From contig NZ_DF968182.1 in assembly GCF_001192835.1 (NCBI RefSeq), positions 843,748 through 907,747 on the forward strand: a DNA stretch of 64,000 nt, written 5' to 3'. A program made the translations under genes and the position numbers. Positions 53,442-62,194 of the stretch are shown here, in pieces (position 1 is the first letter of the stretch; every line of letters begins with the position of its first letter). This stretch comes from Lentimicrobium saccharophilum. GTDB lineage: Bacteria; Bacteroidota; Bacteroidia; Bacteroidales; Lentimicrobiaceae. Under the pieces are notes generated by a model that was not told the origin of the DNA, made no database searches, and saw only the letters and a program-made list of their open reading frames with translations.

Positions 53442-54041
53442 ATGAAAAGTACTGTTATCAAGGTTGTTTTGGCGATAGTAGTCATTGTTCTGGCTTATCT
53501 GCTTTATGCTTCCATTATGAAGCCCATCAGGTTTCAGGAGGAACTCAATGCCCGCAATTCCCAGATAGTTGCGAAATTAAAGGACATCAGGACTGCGCAG
53601 ACCTTTTACAAGCAGTTCAACAACGCTTATACAAGCAGTTTTGACACTCTATTTGAGTTTCTGAGAACGGGGCAGATTCCGGTTGTTAAAATGGTTGCTG
53701 ATCCCAATGACACCACGTTTACCAAAACCATCAATGACACCATCGGGTTTATAGGGATTGCCGACTCATTGTATTCCAAGCGGGTAAACTTTGTGCTGGA
53801 AGACCTTGCTTTAATTCCGCATTCAGAAGGCCGGAAATTCGAAATAAGTACAGCTAAAGTGGATAAAGGAGGTGTGATTGTTCCGGTAATGGAGATTCTG
53901 GTGCCTTATGAGTATTACCTTTTTGATCTTGATAAACAGGACGTAATCAACCTTGCCGAGCAACAGAAAACCATGAACAGATATCCGGGAATCAAAATGG
54001 GGTCGCTCACTGAAGCAACCACCGACGGTAACTGGGAGTAG
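53442..54041 (+). CDS. Conserved single-pass membrane protein, unknown function
   Basis: A 199-residue protein with one N-terminal membrane helix (about residues 5-26, VIKVVLAIVVIVLAYLLYAS) and a hydrophilic extracytoplasmic part with a short predicted coiled coil (about 35-60, FQEELNARNSQIVAKLKDIR). I do not recognise a domain. It lies directly upstream of the DUF3822 gene (11 bases between stop and ATG) and rsmD, so it probably belongs to one operon with them. Confidence 0.75.
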   Translation: MKSTVIKVVLAIVVIVLAYLLYASIMKPIRFQEELNARNSQIVAKLKDIRTAQTFYKQFNNAYTSSFDTLFEFLRTGQIPVVKMVADPNDTTFTKTINDTIGFIGIADSLYSKRVNFVLEDLALIPHSEGRKFEISTAKVDKGGVIVPVMEILVPYEYYLFDLDKQDVINLAEQQKTMNRYPGIKMGSLTEATTDGNWE

Positions 54042-54052
54042 ATTTGTTAAAT

Positions 54053-54946
54053 ATGCCCGGTGAATATCAGACGCAGCTCAGCGTTTACGACCGTCTATTT
54101 GATCCGGCATTATCAGAAGAATTTTACCTGTCCATCCGGATTGAGCCGGATGGACTTTCTTTTTCCGTTTACTCGCCGGTTCATAACCAGTATATCGGGC
54201 TCGAATCTTTAACCTTTCCTGATTCGGTCCGCATTAAGGACGGGCCCATGGCCGGTATCCTTTACAGCGATTATCTGAACCGGCTTTTAACTACCCATCC
54301 GGTGCTTACCAGAAGTTACCGAAAGGTATGCACCATTTTCCACAGCCGCTTTTTTACCCTTATCCCGGGTCCTTTGTTTAACGATAGCCTGAGAGGTGCT
54401 TACCTGCAGTTTGTTCACAAAATCGGAGCAGATTCACAGATTCTGGTTCAGAAACTCAGATCCGCTGATATACGTCTGGTTTACGGCATTTACCGGGGAT
54501 TGCTGCATGAGGTTGAATCACGGTTTCCGGACACCCTGATGGTCCATGAGACAGGGGCTCTGCTTGACTCACTGCTCCCGAGGTTTAAACGCACCGAAGC
54601 ACCTGAACTTATCTTTGTTAATATTGAATTCGACGCTGCTGGGATTATTGTTCTAAGGGGCGGACTGCCGGTTTTCTGCAATGCATTTGAATGCCGCACG
54701 TACGAGGATACTGTTTACTTTATTATGTTTGTCATGGAACAACTGGCACTGAATCCTGAGAAAACGCCGCTGTTTCTGTCAGGGAAAGCCGGTAAGGATG
54801 ACGCACTCTTCAGGCTGGTTGCAAAGTATGTAAAAAATGTTGACATACTTGAACAATCAGGACCTCACATCGGGGGTTATGTTACCGTTCAATCTAAAAC
54901 TCACCGCTATTACACCCTTTTGAGCCCCTCGCTATGCGAATCATAA
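54053..54946 (+). CDS. DUF3822 family protein
   Basis: A 297-residue protein that looks like the Bacteroidota DUF3822 family, whose fold resembles the actin-like ATPase superfamily (FtsA/PilM-like). Segments LSIRIEPDGLSFSVYS and FVNIEFDAAGIIVLRGGLPVFCN look like the two phosphate-loop-like strands, but classical nucleotide motifs are not evident. The longest frame starts with TTG 54044; ATG 54053 (MPGEYQTQLSVYD) is preferred. Its 3' end overlaps rsmD by 13 bases, suggesting coupled translation. Function is unknown. Confidence 0.75.
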   Translation: MPGEYQTQLSVYDRLFDPALSEEFYLSIRIEPDGLSFSVYSPVHNQYIGLESLTFPDSVRIKDGPMAGILYSDYLNRLLTTHPVLTRSYRKVCTIFHSRFFTLIPGPLFNDSLRGAYLQFVHKIGADSQILVQKLRSADIRLVYGIYRGLLHEVESRFPDTLMVHETGALLDSLLPRFKRTEAPELIFVNIEFDAAGIIVLRGGLPVFCNAFECRTYEDTVYFIMFVMEQLALNPEKTPLFLSGKAGKDDALFRLVAKYVKNVDILEQSGPHIGGYVTVQSKTHRYYTLLSPSLCES

Positions 54947-55476
54947 GCGGAACCCATAAAAGCAGGCAAATCCATGCCCCCCGCAACCTGCCTGTAAGGC
55001 CGACCACTGACCTAGCCAAAGAGGCGCTGTTTAATATTCTCGTGAATCATTTCGACCTGGAGGATGTAACGGTGCTTGACCTTTTTGCCGGAACAGGGAA
55101 TATCACCTATGAATTTGCCAGCAGGGGAGCCAGGGGCGTGACAAGCATTGATCTTGAACTGAGATGCGTAAACTTCATCAGAAAAACAGTAACGGACCTT
55201 GGCTTCGAGGCAGTGCTTTCATTCAGGTCGGATGCCTTCAGATTCTTGCGTAACTGCGATACCCGTTATGATATTATCTTCTGTGACCCGCCTTACGAGC
55301 TGCAGGGGGTTGAAGAGATCCCCCTCACAGTAATGAAGCGAACCCTGCTGAAACCCGGTGGCTGGCTGGTTGTTGAACACTCGCGCGAATACAACTTCGA
55401 AGGTTTTGAAGGGTTTTTACAAAAACGGAAGTACGGGAAGGTTAATTTCAGCATCTTCAGCCAGCCGGAAGCCTGA
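54934..55476 (+). CDS. rsmD: 16S rRNA (guanine(966)-N(2))-methyltransferase RsmD
   Basis: RsmD methylates N2 of G966 in 16S rRNA. The 180-residue protein shows the family N-terminus MRIISGTHKSRQIHAP and RPTTDLAKEALFNIL, the SAM motif VLDLFAGTGNITYEFASRGA (about residues 48-67), and the catalytic IIFCDPPYEL (DPPY, about 114-123). Length is normal. It overlaps the DUF3822 gene and is convergent with coaD. Confidence 0.95.
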   Translation: MRIISGTHKSRQIHAPRNLPVRPTTDLAKEALFNILVNHFDLEDVTVLDLFAGTGNITYEFASRGARGVTSIDLELRCVNFIRKTVTDLGFEAVLSFRSDAFRFLRNCDTRYDIIFCDPPYELQGVEEIPLTVMKRTLLKPGGWLVVEHSREYNFEGFEGFLQKRKYGKVNFSIFSQPEA

Positions 55477-55545
55477 ATTTTCGTTTCAGACTGATCATGC
55501 CGGGCATGGTGTTTTTACTTACAGGAATGCCCTGTTTCCGAATAT

Positions 55546-56025
55546 TTATTTGTTTTTTCCTGTTACAGGTAGTTTTACCGCATCCGGTATAAATATACTG
55601 ACATCTCCGCCATTTTTGTATACATCGCGAACGATGGAAGAGTTTATGGAGGTATAATCCGGGGTGGTCAGCAGAAATACTGTTTCTATGTCGGGGTAAA
55701 GTTTTTTATTGACCTGGCCCACGGTCCGTTCAAACTCAAAATCGGCGGAGGTGCGCAACCCTCTGAGAATAAAAGAAGCCGAAACGTCCCTGCAGTAATC
55801 CACCGTTAATCCGGAATAGCTGTCCACTTTTATCCGGGGACAGTCTGCAAAAACCATTTGAATCCATCTGATCCTGTCGTTGAGATCGAAATAATTTTTC
55901 TTTTCAATGTTAAGGCCGATTGCAACAATAATCTCATCGAACAGGGGCAGGGCCCTGCGGATAATGTTTTCGTGTCCGCGGGTTATAGGATCGAAAGAAC
56001 CCGGAAAAACTGCTCGTTTGATCAT
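55546..56025 (-). CDS. coaD: Pantetheine-phosphate adenylyltransferase CoaD
   Basis: The fourth step of coenzyme A synthesis: 4'-phosphopantetheine plus ATP gives dephospho-CoA. The nucleotidyltransferase motif is AVFPGSFDPITRGHENII (T/HxGH type, near residues 5-22), followed by LRGLRTSADFEFE and the C-terminal SSIVRDVYKNGGDVSIFIP. The open frame extends to 56163, but the family begins at ATG 56025 (MIKRAVFPGS), and a -7 box lies just upstream. About 159 residues, normal. Confidence 0.96.
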   Translation of the reverse strand: MIKRAVFPGSFDPITRGHENIIRRALPLFDEIIVAIGLNIEKKNYFDLNDRIRWIQMVFADCPRIKVDSYSGLTVDYCRDVSASFILRGLRTSADFEFERTVGQVNKKLYPDIETVFLLTTPDYTSINSSIVRDVYKNGGDVSIFIPDAVKLPVTGKNK

Positions 56026-56045
56026 AAGGGATGTTTTCTTTAAGG

Positions 56046-56053
56046 CAAATTTA
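56046..56053 (-). promoter_or_regulatory. -7 box of coaD
   Basis: TAAATTTG on the minus strand, 20 bases upstream of the ATG and inside the longest open frame, supporting the short start. No -33 match. Confidence 0.55.
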
Positions 56054-56140
56054 ACATAAATCTCTTTAAACCGGGATTCCCCTGAAAATCCTTGGTTGAG
56101 CCCTTGAAGGATTGCAATTTTGTAATCCGGATTTAAAGCA

Positions 56141-56764
56141 TCAGGGCCTGAGGTTGATGTCAAAACGGATCAGATCGTGCAATGAGGCATAGGTACTGCT
56201 GAGAATGGTGCTTAAGTTGCTTTTCTCAATCCATTCTGCCCGGGTAATTTCTTCCTCAAGTTGCGGAACCGGAATGGCATTGCCTGTGTACGACATTGCA
56301 TACCAGTAAGTCCTTTTCAGTACCTTTTTGCCTTTATGTTCATATATATGAAAAGTCGAAGGCAGTTCTGCAACAAGATTATGCCCTGTGATTCCGGTTT
56401 CTTCTGTAACCTCCCTTATCGCGGCAGCGGCAGGTGTTTCATTTTTTTCAATCTTGCCTTTTGGCAGGTCCCATCTCCCGAATCTGTAAATAAACAACCG
56501 TTCACCGGTCAGATTCCGGACAATGCCGCCCGATGCCTCAAGGTACCAGAAGAGTGAAATAAAGTCGTCGAGCAATTTCTTTATGTTTCCGTTGTTATAT
56601 ATTGTAAGCGGTTGGGATGAGGGGATTTTCAGAAAGTATTTTACAGCCTCTTTCAAATCCCTGCGCGAGTTTATCACAGCTACACGCCCGCTTTCTTCTG
56701 ATTTCACCTCAGGTAGTGAATCAGTAAGAATTACCGGACAATCATTATAAAAAACTTTGTACAT
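56141..56764 (-). CDS. NUDIX hydrolase
   Basis: A 207-residue protein with a Bacteroidota-type N-terminal extension (about 1-80, MYKVFYNDCPVILTD) and a NUDIX domain (about 85-200). The NUDIX box is present: GKIEKNETPAAAAIREVTEE followed by TGITG (G-x5-E-x7-REVTEExG). The substrate is unknown; (di)nucleotide-type pyrophosphates are typical. ATG 56764 (MYKVFY) is preferred over ATG 56773, whose bases overlap the pyrE start codon on the other strand. The stop region is 115 bases upstream of coaD. Confidence 0.88.
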   Translation of the reverse strand: MYKVFYNDCPVILTDSLPEVKSEESGRVAVINSRRDLKEAVKYFLKIPSSQPLTIYNNGNIKKLLDDFISLFWYLEASGGIVRNLTGERLFIYRFGRWDLPKGKIEKNETPAAAAIREVTEETGITGHNLVAELPSTFHIYEHKGKKVLKRTYWYAMSYTGNAIPVPQLEEEITRAEWIEKSNLSTILSSTYASLHDLIRFDINLRP

Positions 56765-56767
56765 TTG
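56760..56767 (+). promoter_or_regulatory. -7 box at the pyrE/NUDIX junction
   Basis: TACATTTG ends four bases before the pyrE ATG, so a transcript from it would be nearly leaderless. It overlaps the NUDIX start codon on the other strand. No good -33 box was found, so it could be chance. Confidence 0.4.
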
Positions 56768-56771
56768 CCGC

Positions 56772-57413
56772 ATGAGTAAAAATGATTCACTAGCACTGGA
56801 TACAGCAGAGTTCTTATTGCAAATTAAAGCAATAAAACTTGACGTTAATAATCCTTTTACATGGAGTTCGGGGATTAAGTCTCCGATTTACTGTGATAAC
56901 CGTAAGATTTTATCCTATCCAAAGGTACGCACTTTTGTACGTCAGGAGTTTGCCAAAATGATCGGAGAGGAGTTTGGCTCCATTGATCTGATTGCCGGTG
57001 TTGCAACCGGGGCTATCGCCCACGGGGTACTGGTGGCTCAGGATCTTGGCCTGCCTTTTGTTTATGTCCGTTCTGCCAAGAAAGAGCATGGTCTTACCAA
57101 CCAGATTGAGGGGGTTGTTGAGTCGGGCCAATCGGTGGTGGTAGTTGAAGACCTGGTATCCACCGGACAGAGCAGCCTTGCTGCGGTGAAGGCTCTGCGC
57201 GACGCAGGTTGCAACGTAAAGGGCATGGTGGCGATTTTTACCTATGGGCTTGATTCCGCCAAAACCAATTTCAAAAAGGAAAAATGCACCCTTCGTACGC
57301 TTACCAATTATGATCAGTTGATCAAGCAGGCCCTTGAAAGGGATTACATCAAGGAATCTGATCTCCAGTCACTGATCAGCTGGCGCGAGAATCCGGAAAA
57401 CTGGGGTAAATAA
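56772..57413 (+). CDS. pyrE: Orotate phosphoribosyltransferase
   Basis: PyrE converts orotate and PRPP to OMP in pyrimidine synthesis. The 213-residue protein shows FTWSSGIKSPIYCDNRKILS (about residues 33-52), GVATGAIAHGVLVA, VYVRSAKKEHGLTNQIEG (the flexible loop region) and the PRPP motif VVVVEDLVSTGQSSLAAV. The longest frame starts with a TTG at 56757; ATG 56772 is used. It lies head to head with the NUDIX gene with only seven bases between start codons, and 10 bases before the SRPBCC gene. Confidence 0.95.
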   Translation: MSKNDSLALDTAEFLLQIKAIKLDVNNPFTWSSGIKSPIYCDNRKILSYPKVRTFVRQEFAKMIGEEFGSIDLIAGVATGAIAHGVLVAQDLGLPFVYVRSAKKEHGLTNQIEGVVESGQSVVVVEDLVSTGQSSLAAVKALRDAGCNVKGMVAIFTYGLDSAKTNFKKEKCTLRTLTNYDQLIKQALERDYIKESDLQSLISWRENPENWGK

Positions 57414-57423
57414 TTCCCTTCTT

Positions 57424-57834
57424 ATGGCAACATTCAATAGTGATGAGGTGATTATTGCCCGTGATCCCGGGTATATCTTTGAATTTCTCGCAGACTTCGG
57501 CAATTTTGAGAAACTGATGCCGCCTCAGGTAACCGACTGGAAGTCGGACAGCGAAAGCTGCAGTTTTAACATCCAGAACATGGCAACACTTGGAATGCGC
57601 TACAGGTCGCGGATTCCCAATAGCCGGATAGATATCGTTGCCGATGGAAAAGTTCCGTTTCCTTTTGATCTTCAGTGTTTTATTGATGAAACCGGAACGG
57701 ATACATCCAGGGTTAAGCTGCAGTTTAATGCCGATCTCAGCCCTATGCTGATGATGATGGCTTCGCGCCCATTGGGCAATTTTATCAATATCCTGGCAGT
57801 GAAGCTGAAGGAAATCTGTGAAGCGGTCAGCTGA
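57424..57834 (+). CDS. SRPBCC-fold protein
   Basis: A 136-residue protein with the helix-grip START/polyketide-cyclase-like fold (SRPBCC): N-terminal DEVIIARDPGYIFEFLADFGNFEKLMP, alternating beta strands, and a long C-terminal helix (about 115-136, NFINILAVKLKEICEAV). No catalytic residues can be assigned; such proteins bind hydrophobic ligands. It follows pyrE by 10 bases and is probably co-transcribed. It is convergent with birA. Confidence 0.8.
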   Translation: MATFNSDEVIIARDPGYIFEFLADFGNFEKLMPPQVTDWKSDSESCSFNIQNMATLGMRYRSRIPNSRIDIVADGKVPFPFDLQCFIDETGTDTSRVKLQFNADLSPMLMMMASRPLGNFINILAVKLKEICEAVS

Positions 57835-57866
57835 TTTGTCTTTGAATTAAATATTGGCGGTTCTTC

Positions 57867-58625
57867 TTATTTGCCGGAAGGGACAAAAACTACTTCCTTC
57901 AGATCGCATAAATATTCACTACCATCCTCTCCGTTCAGCCTGAGTTTCCCGAATTCACCAATACCGGCAATCATAGCCGTTAAACGTTTCCCATTTATTA
58001 TGAACTCAGCCGGCTGATTAATCAGGTAAAGCCGGTCGAGGTATGCAGCCTCAAGCAAGGAGAACCGGTTTTCCCTGAGTTGGCTGTACCACCACATCAG
58101 ACTTTCGTGCCAATTTGTCAGAAGCGTCGGGATATGATAGGTTTTGCCGGTGATTCCTGACAGGGACACCGCCAGCGGCGCGTTGGCTGAAAAGCTGGTC
58201 TGGTTGATGTTCATGCCGAGGCCGGTAATTGTATGCTGAATGTTGTTGCCGCTCAGGGCGTTTTTTATCAGTATTCCTGCAATTTTTCTATTATTCAGAT
58301 AGATATCGTTTGGCCATTTGATCATTGGCTGCAATGTTGGCTCTGTTTTACTGATCAGTGTACATACTGACAAGGAAACAACAATTGTCAGGAAAAACTG
58401 CTGATCCGGGCGTAGGAAGCATGGATAGAGCACCGCGGTTGCCAGGATATTTTTACCGGCTTCACTTTCCCAGCGGTTATTTTCCTGCCCTTTGCCTGAA
58501 GTCTGATACTTTGCGTAAACAATTAATCCCTCTTCCGGGTTTGAAGTGTTCAGCAGCATCTCCATATAATCGTTGGTCGAAGCGGTTTCGCGGAGTTCAA
58601 TCATTCCAGGTAACTTTGACTTCAT
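57867..58625 (-). CDS. birA: Biotin--[acetyl-CoA-carboxylase] ligase BirA (catalytic form)
   Basis: BirA attaches biotin to carrier proteins such as the one at 18951-19274. The 252-residue protein has the ligase motifs ETASTNDYMEM (about residues 12-22), the biotinyl-AMP loop KYQTSGKGQENNRWES (usual form GRGRxxRxW, here GKGQENNRW), IKWPNDIYLNNRKIAGIL, and the C-terminal SH3-like domain. No N-terminal DNA-binding domain is present, so it should not act as a repressor. It is divergent from rsfS. Confidence 0.93.
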   Translation of the reverse strand: MKSKLPGMIELRETASTNDYMEMLLNTSNPEEGLIVYAKYQTSGKGQENNRWESEAGKNILATAVLYPCFLRPDQQFFLTIVVSLSVCTLISKTEPTLQPMIKWPNDIYLNNRKIAGILIKNALSGNNIQHTITGLGMNINQTSFSANAPLAVSLSGITGKTYHIPTLLTNWHESLMWWYSQLRENRFSLLEAAYLDRLYLINQPAEFIINGKRLTAMIAGIGEFGKLRLNGEDGSEYLCDLKEVVFVPSGK

Positions 58626-58756
58626 GCTGTATTGGCTTGGTTAAATATGGCAGAAGAATCGGCGGTATAATTGTTGATATGCTGCCTGATGTCATCAGTT
58701 TGCCCGAAAAGCGGGCTACCGGTGGCAGCTTTCTTTAAATACCGGTTTTTATTGAT

Positions 58757-58764
58757 TAACTTTG
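58757..58764 (+). promoter_or_regulatory. -7 box of the rsfS-ftsH operon
   Basis: TAACTTTG, 23 bases before ATG 58788. An earlier ATG at 58781 is out of frame and stops after five codons. Confidence 0.6.
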
Positions 58765-58787
58765 CAAAAATATTATATTAATGGCCT

Positions 58788-59210
58788 ATGGCGGGTAAAA
58801 AAGTCAGGTCTGCATCCGAAATGCTGGCCACTATCGTAACAGAAGGAATTTTTGAGAAAAAAGGAGAAGATGTAGTGACCATCGATCTCCGTAAAATGCA
58901 TAATGCGGTGGCCGACTTTTTTGTAGTTTGCCATGCCGGTTCCCGTGCCCAGGTAGAGGCCATTGCTGATTCAGTGCAGATGGAGGTAAAAAAGGCGGTA
59001 GGGCATAATGTATGGAAGAAAGAAGGATTTGAGAATGCAGAATGGGTATTGCTGGATTATGTAGATGTTGTTGTTCACATATTTCAGGAAACTGCCCGGA
59101 AATACTATCGCCTGGAAGATTTGTGGGCCGACGCTGAAATCAGGCTTTGCAAGCCTGCACCTCCGGCGAAGAAAAAAACAAAGAAAAACGCATCCGCAGA
59201 GGAAGTCTGA
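58788..59210 (+). CDS. rsfS: Ribosome silencing factor RsfS
   Basis: RsfS binds L14 of the large subunit and blocks subunit joining under starvation. The 140-residue protein shows the family core VVTIDLRKMHNAVADFFVVC, then HAGSRAQVEAIADSVQ, EGFENAEWVLLDYVDVVVHIF and FQETARKYYRLEDLWADAE. The C-terminal 20 residues are Lys/Ala-rich and atypical but harmless. It starts the rsfS-ftsH-LUD-DUF2007-cdsA block and ends seven bases before ftsH. Confidence 0.94.
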   Translation: MAGKKVRSASEMLATIVTEGIFEKKGEDVVTIDLRKMHNAVADFFVVCHAGSRAQVEAIADSVQMEVKKAVGHNVWKKEGFENAEWVLLDYVDVVVHIFQETARKYYRLEDLWADAEIRLCKPAPPAKKKTKKNASAEEV

Positions 59211-59217
59211 CATAACT

Positions 59218-61266
59218 ATGAACGATACGAACGAAAAGAAACCTGAAAGCAATAACAGGCCTGATCCGAAGCTGAAAAACAATAAACCCAGATTCAGTTA
59301 TTATTGGATTTATGCCTTGCTGGCAGTATTAATCATCGGCTTGCAGCTGATGAACTGGAACACCACGGTGAAGAACATCGGGTGGGGCGAATTAAAAGAG
59401 ATGATCCTGAATCAGGAGATTGAACGCCTGGTGCTTGTCAATAAAGAGTTTGCTGAGGTATTTATCAAGAAAGACAAGCTGGCGCTTGAGAAATTCAAGG
59501 AAGTCAGACCTGGTGAGGGATTTGGCAGCACCCGTCCGCAATATGTCTATAATATTGGGTCGGTTGAAACTTTCGAGAAGGATGTCAGTGATATCCAAAA
59601 GGATTTTGAGAAACCGGTTTATATTGAAAATCTTACCAGACGCAATGTATGGGGTGACGCGCTTTCATGGATATTACCGGTGCTGCTGCTGATCGGGGCC
59701 TGGTTTTTCATCATGCGGATGATGAGCCGCGGCGCCGGGGGTGGCGGCCAGATCTTCAATATCGGCAAATCCAAGGCTCAGCTTTTTGACAAGGATACAC
59801 ACGTTAGCATCAATTTTAATGATGTGGCCGGATTGGAAGAAGCCAAGGTAGAAATCATGGAAATAGTGGATTTTCTGAAGAATCCGAAGAAATATACTAC
59901 CCTTGGCGGCAAAATCCCCAAAGGGGCCTTACTGGTTGGCCCTCCCGGAACAGGGAAAACCCTGCTTGCCAAAGCGGTTGCCGGAGAGGCAAAGGTGCCT
60001 TTTTTCTCCCTATCGGGATCTGATTTTGTTGAAATGTTCGTAGGGGTCGGTGCCTCACGGGTACGCGACCTTTTTAAGCAGGCCAAAGAGAAGGCTCCCT
60101 GTATCATCTTTATCGATGAGATTGACGCCATTGGCCGGGCCAGGGGAAGGAACCAGATTACCGGAGCCAATGATGAACGTGAGAATACCCTGAATCAGCT
60201 GCTCACCGAGATGGATGGTTTTGCCACCAATGCCGGTGTTATCATTCTGGCGGCGACCAACCGCGCCGATATACTCGACCGCGCCCTGCTGCGTGCCGGC
60301 CGTTTCGACAGGCAGATTCATGTGGAATTGCCCGATCTGGAAGAGCGAAAGGCAATCTTTAAAGTGCATATGAAACCCCTGAAATTCGACGAATCCGTCG
60401 GCGTTGATTTTCTTTCGAAACAAACGCCCGGTTTTTCTGGAGCCGATATTGCCAATGTATGCAACGAAGCTGCATTGATCGCTGCCAGAAGAAACAAGAC
60501 AGAGATCAGCAAGCAGGATTTTATGGATGCCATTGACCGGATCATCGGCGGTCTGGAAAAGCGGAACAAAATTATTTCTCCCCAGGAGAAGAAGGTCATT
60601 GCTTTTCACGAAGCCGGACATGCCGCGGTAAGCTGGTTGCTGCAATATGCGCATCCACTGGTTAAGGTTACCATAGTTCCCCGCGGCAAAGCGCTCGGAG
60701 CGGCATGGTATCTGCCCGAAGAGCGTCAGATAACCACTTATGAGCAGATGTTTGACGAGCTTGTTGCCACTCTGGGCGGAAGAGCTTCGGAAGATGTGGT
60801 TTTCGGGAAAATTTCTACCGGGGCACTGAACGACCTTGAAAAGGTGACCAAGCAGGCATACGCCATGGTTGTTTACTTTGGTCTGAACAAAGAGATCGGG
60901 AATGTGAGTTATTATGACTCGACAGGTCAGCAGGAATACTCATTCAGTAAGCCATACAGCGAAGCAACCGCTCAGCTTATTGATACAGAAATCAAGAAAA
61001 TCATTGAACAGGCATACAGCCGTGCCAAGGAGATCCTTTCAGAAAACCGTGATAAATTGGAAGAGCTGGCATCTATACTTCTGAAAAAAGAAGTAATTTT
61101 CCGCGAGGATCTGGAAACCATTTTCGGAAAAAGACCTTTTGATGAGTCGCATGAATTTAACGGGCAGAACGGGCCATCTGAAAATGCAGGACAGGGGAGT
61201 GATTCCGGTATACAGCCTGTTGAACCACAACCGGCAGAACCGGTTCAACCCGATGAAAATCAATAA
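59218..61266 (+). CDS. ftsH: ATP-dependent zinc metalloprotease FtsH
   Basis: FtsH is the hexameric AAA+ membrane protease for misfolded membrane proteins and short-lived regulators. Two membrane helices (about residues 24-43 and 140-158) flank a periplasmic region. Walker [19 protein letters not shown], Walker [16 protein letters not shown], the second region of homology ([19 protein letters not shown]) and the zinc motif HEAGH (in [15 protein letters not shown]) are clear. The last 40 residues are Pro/Gln/Glu-rich. The open frame runs back to 59065 inside rsfS; ATG 59218 ([13 protein letters not shown]) is the credible start, giving 682 residues. Confidence 0.97.
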   Translation: MNDTNEKKPESNNRPDPKLKNNKPRFSYYWIYALLAVLIIGLQLMNWNTTVKNIGWGELKEMILNQEIERLVLVNKEFAEVFIKKDKLALEKFKEVRPGEGFGSTRPQYVYNIGSVETFEKDVSDIQKDFEKPVYIENLTRRNVWGDALSWILPVLLLIGAWFFIMRMMSRGAGGGGQIFNIGKSKAQLFDKDTHVSINFNDVAGLEEAKVEIMEIVDFLKNPKKYTTLGGKIPKGALLVGPPGTGKTLLAKAVAGEAKVPFFSLSGSDFVEMFVGVGASRVRDLFKQAKEKAPCIIFIDEIDAIGRARGRNQITGANDERENTLNQLLTEMDGFATNAGVIILAATNRADILDRALLRAGRFDRQIHVELPDLEERKAIFKVHMKPLKFDESVGVDFLSKQTPGFSGADIANVCNEAALIAARRNKTEISKQDFMDAIDRIIGGLEKRNKIISPQEKKVIAFHEAGHAAVSWLLQYAHPLVKVTIVPRGKALGAAWYLPEERQITTYEQMFDELVATLGGRASEDVVFGKISTGALNDLEKVTKQAYAMVVYFGLNKEIGNVSYYDSTGQQEYSFSKPYSEATAQLIDTEIKKIIEQAYSRAKEILSENRDKLEELASILLKKEVIFREDLETIFGKRPFDESHEFNGQNGPSENAGQGSDSGIQPVEPQPAEPVQPDENQ

Positions 61267-61288
61267 TCAGCGTTGATAAACTGAGGCA

Positions 61289-61972
61289 ATGAAAGCGCGC
61301 AATAAATTCAACACCCGTCCGGAACATATCCGGGAAAGCACGACCCGTGAAAAAGTGTTGAAGAATATCCGGCATGCGCTGATTGAACCCGCCGAAAATC
61401 CATTCCCCGGGGTTGAATTCGATTCTCCGGTTTACAAGCCTATGAATGAACCTCCCGATATCAACTTTGCCCGGGAGTTTGCCCTGTCAGGAGGGAAGTT
61501 TATATTTTGCGAATCACCCGAAGATATGGTGAAAAAGGTCAGGCTGGTTTTTGATGATCATCTCTGGGAGCAGGCATGGTGCAAGGATGAAGCCCTGACG
61601 GGCCTGCTCAGGCATGCAGGCATTAAGGTAAAAACCGGCGACGATGATATTGAATCAATGAAGGTGGCTGTTACCTCCTGTGAGTACCTGATTGCCCGGT
61701 TCGGGAGTATCATGGTTTCATCCAGGCAGAAGTCCGGACGACGCATGCACGCTTATCCTGAAATTCATGTTGTTATTGCGTTTACTTCGCAGGTGGTAAA
61801 TGACCTGAAAGATGCCATTGAAAAAATGAGGATCAAATACAGCGGCAGGCTGCCCTCGATGATTTCGGTGGTGACAGGGCCCAGCAGGACAGCCGATATT
61901 GAGAAAACACTGGTGATGGGTGCGCATGGGCCTAAAGAAGTCTATCTGTTTATGGCAGATGATGTTGAATAA
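61289..61972 (+). CDS. LUD domain-containing protein (LutC/YkgG-like)
   Basis: A 227-residue protein of the LUD/DUF162 family, related to LutC of the lactate oxidation complex. Segments VTSCEYLIARFGSIMVSS, HAYPEIHVVIAFTSQVVNDL and the C-terminal SVVTGPSRTADIEKTLVMGA match the family pattern. There is no lutA or lutB nearby, so a role in lactate oxidation is uncertain; lone copies between ftsH and cdsA are common in Bacteroidota. It follows ftsH by 22 bases and precedes DUF2007 by 18. Confidence 0.85.
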   Translation: MKARNKFNTRPEHIRESTTREKVLKNIRHALIEPAENPFPGVEFDSPVYKPMNEPPDINFAREFALSGGKFIFCESPEDMVKKVRLVFDDHLWEQAWCKDEALTGLLRHAGIKVKTGDDDIESMKVAVTSCEYLIARFGSIMVSSRQKSGRRMHAYPEIHVVIAFTSQVVNDLKDAIEKMRIKYSGRLPSMISVVTGPSRTADIEKTLVMGAHGPKEVYLFMADDVE

Positions 61973-61990
61973 CTGGCAAGAACGGAAAGT

Positions 61991-62194
61991 ATGGAAGGCT
62001 GGACCTGCATATTCACCACCAACCACCTGCATGAAGCTGAACTGATAAAGGGTATGCTTGAAGAGCACCAGATTATGGCAATTACAGTTAATAAGCAGGA
62101 TTCTGTCTACCTGATAGGAGAAGTGGAACTTTATGTACAGGTGGATGAAGCATTCCTTGCTATGCAAATCATCAATAAGCTGAATCGTGAATAA
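61991..62194 (+). CDS. DUF2007 domain-containing small protein
   Basis: A 67-residue protein that is a complete DUF2007 domain (ferredoxin-like, sometimes called putative signal-transducing protein): TNHLHEAELIKGMLEEHQI and the acidic VELYVQVDEAFLAMQIINK. Function is unknown. It overlaps the cdsA start by eight bases, so the two are translationally coupled. Confidence 0.85.
   Translation: MEGWTCIFTTNHLHEAELIKGMLEEHQIMAITVNKQDSVYLIGEVELYVQVDEAFLAMQIINKLNRE

Noticed and set aside
53141-53485. 114-codon open frame on the minus strand between divergent promoters
   Set aside because: It overlaps a well-placed promoter and the start of the 53442 gene, and the peptide shows no domain; probably chance in an AT-rich spacer.
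61289-61972. Lactate-utilisation operon (lutABC)
   Set aside because: Only a LUD-domain protein is present; no lutA or lutB, and the context is ftsH-cdsA.
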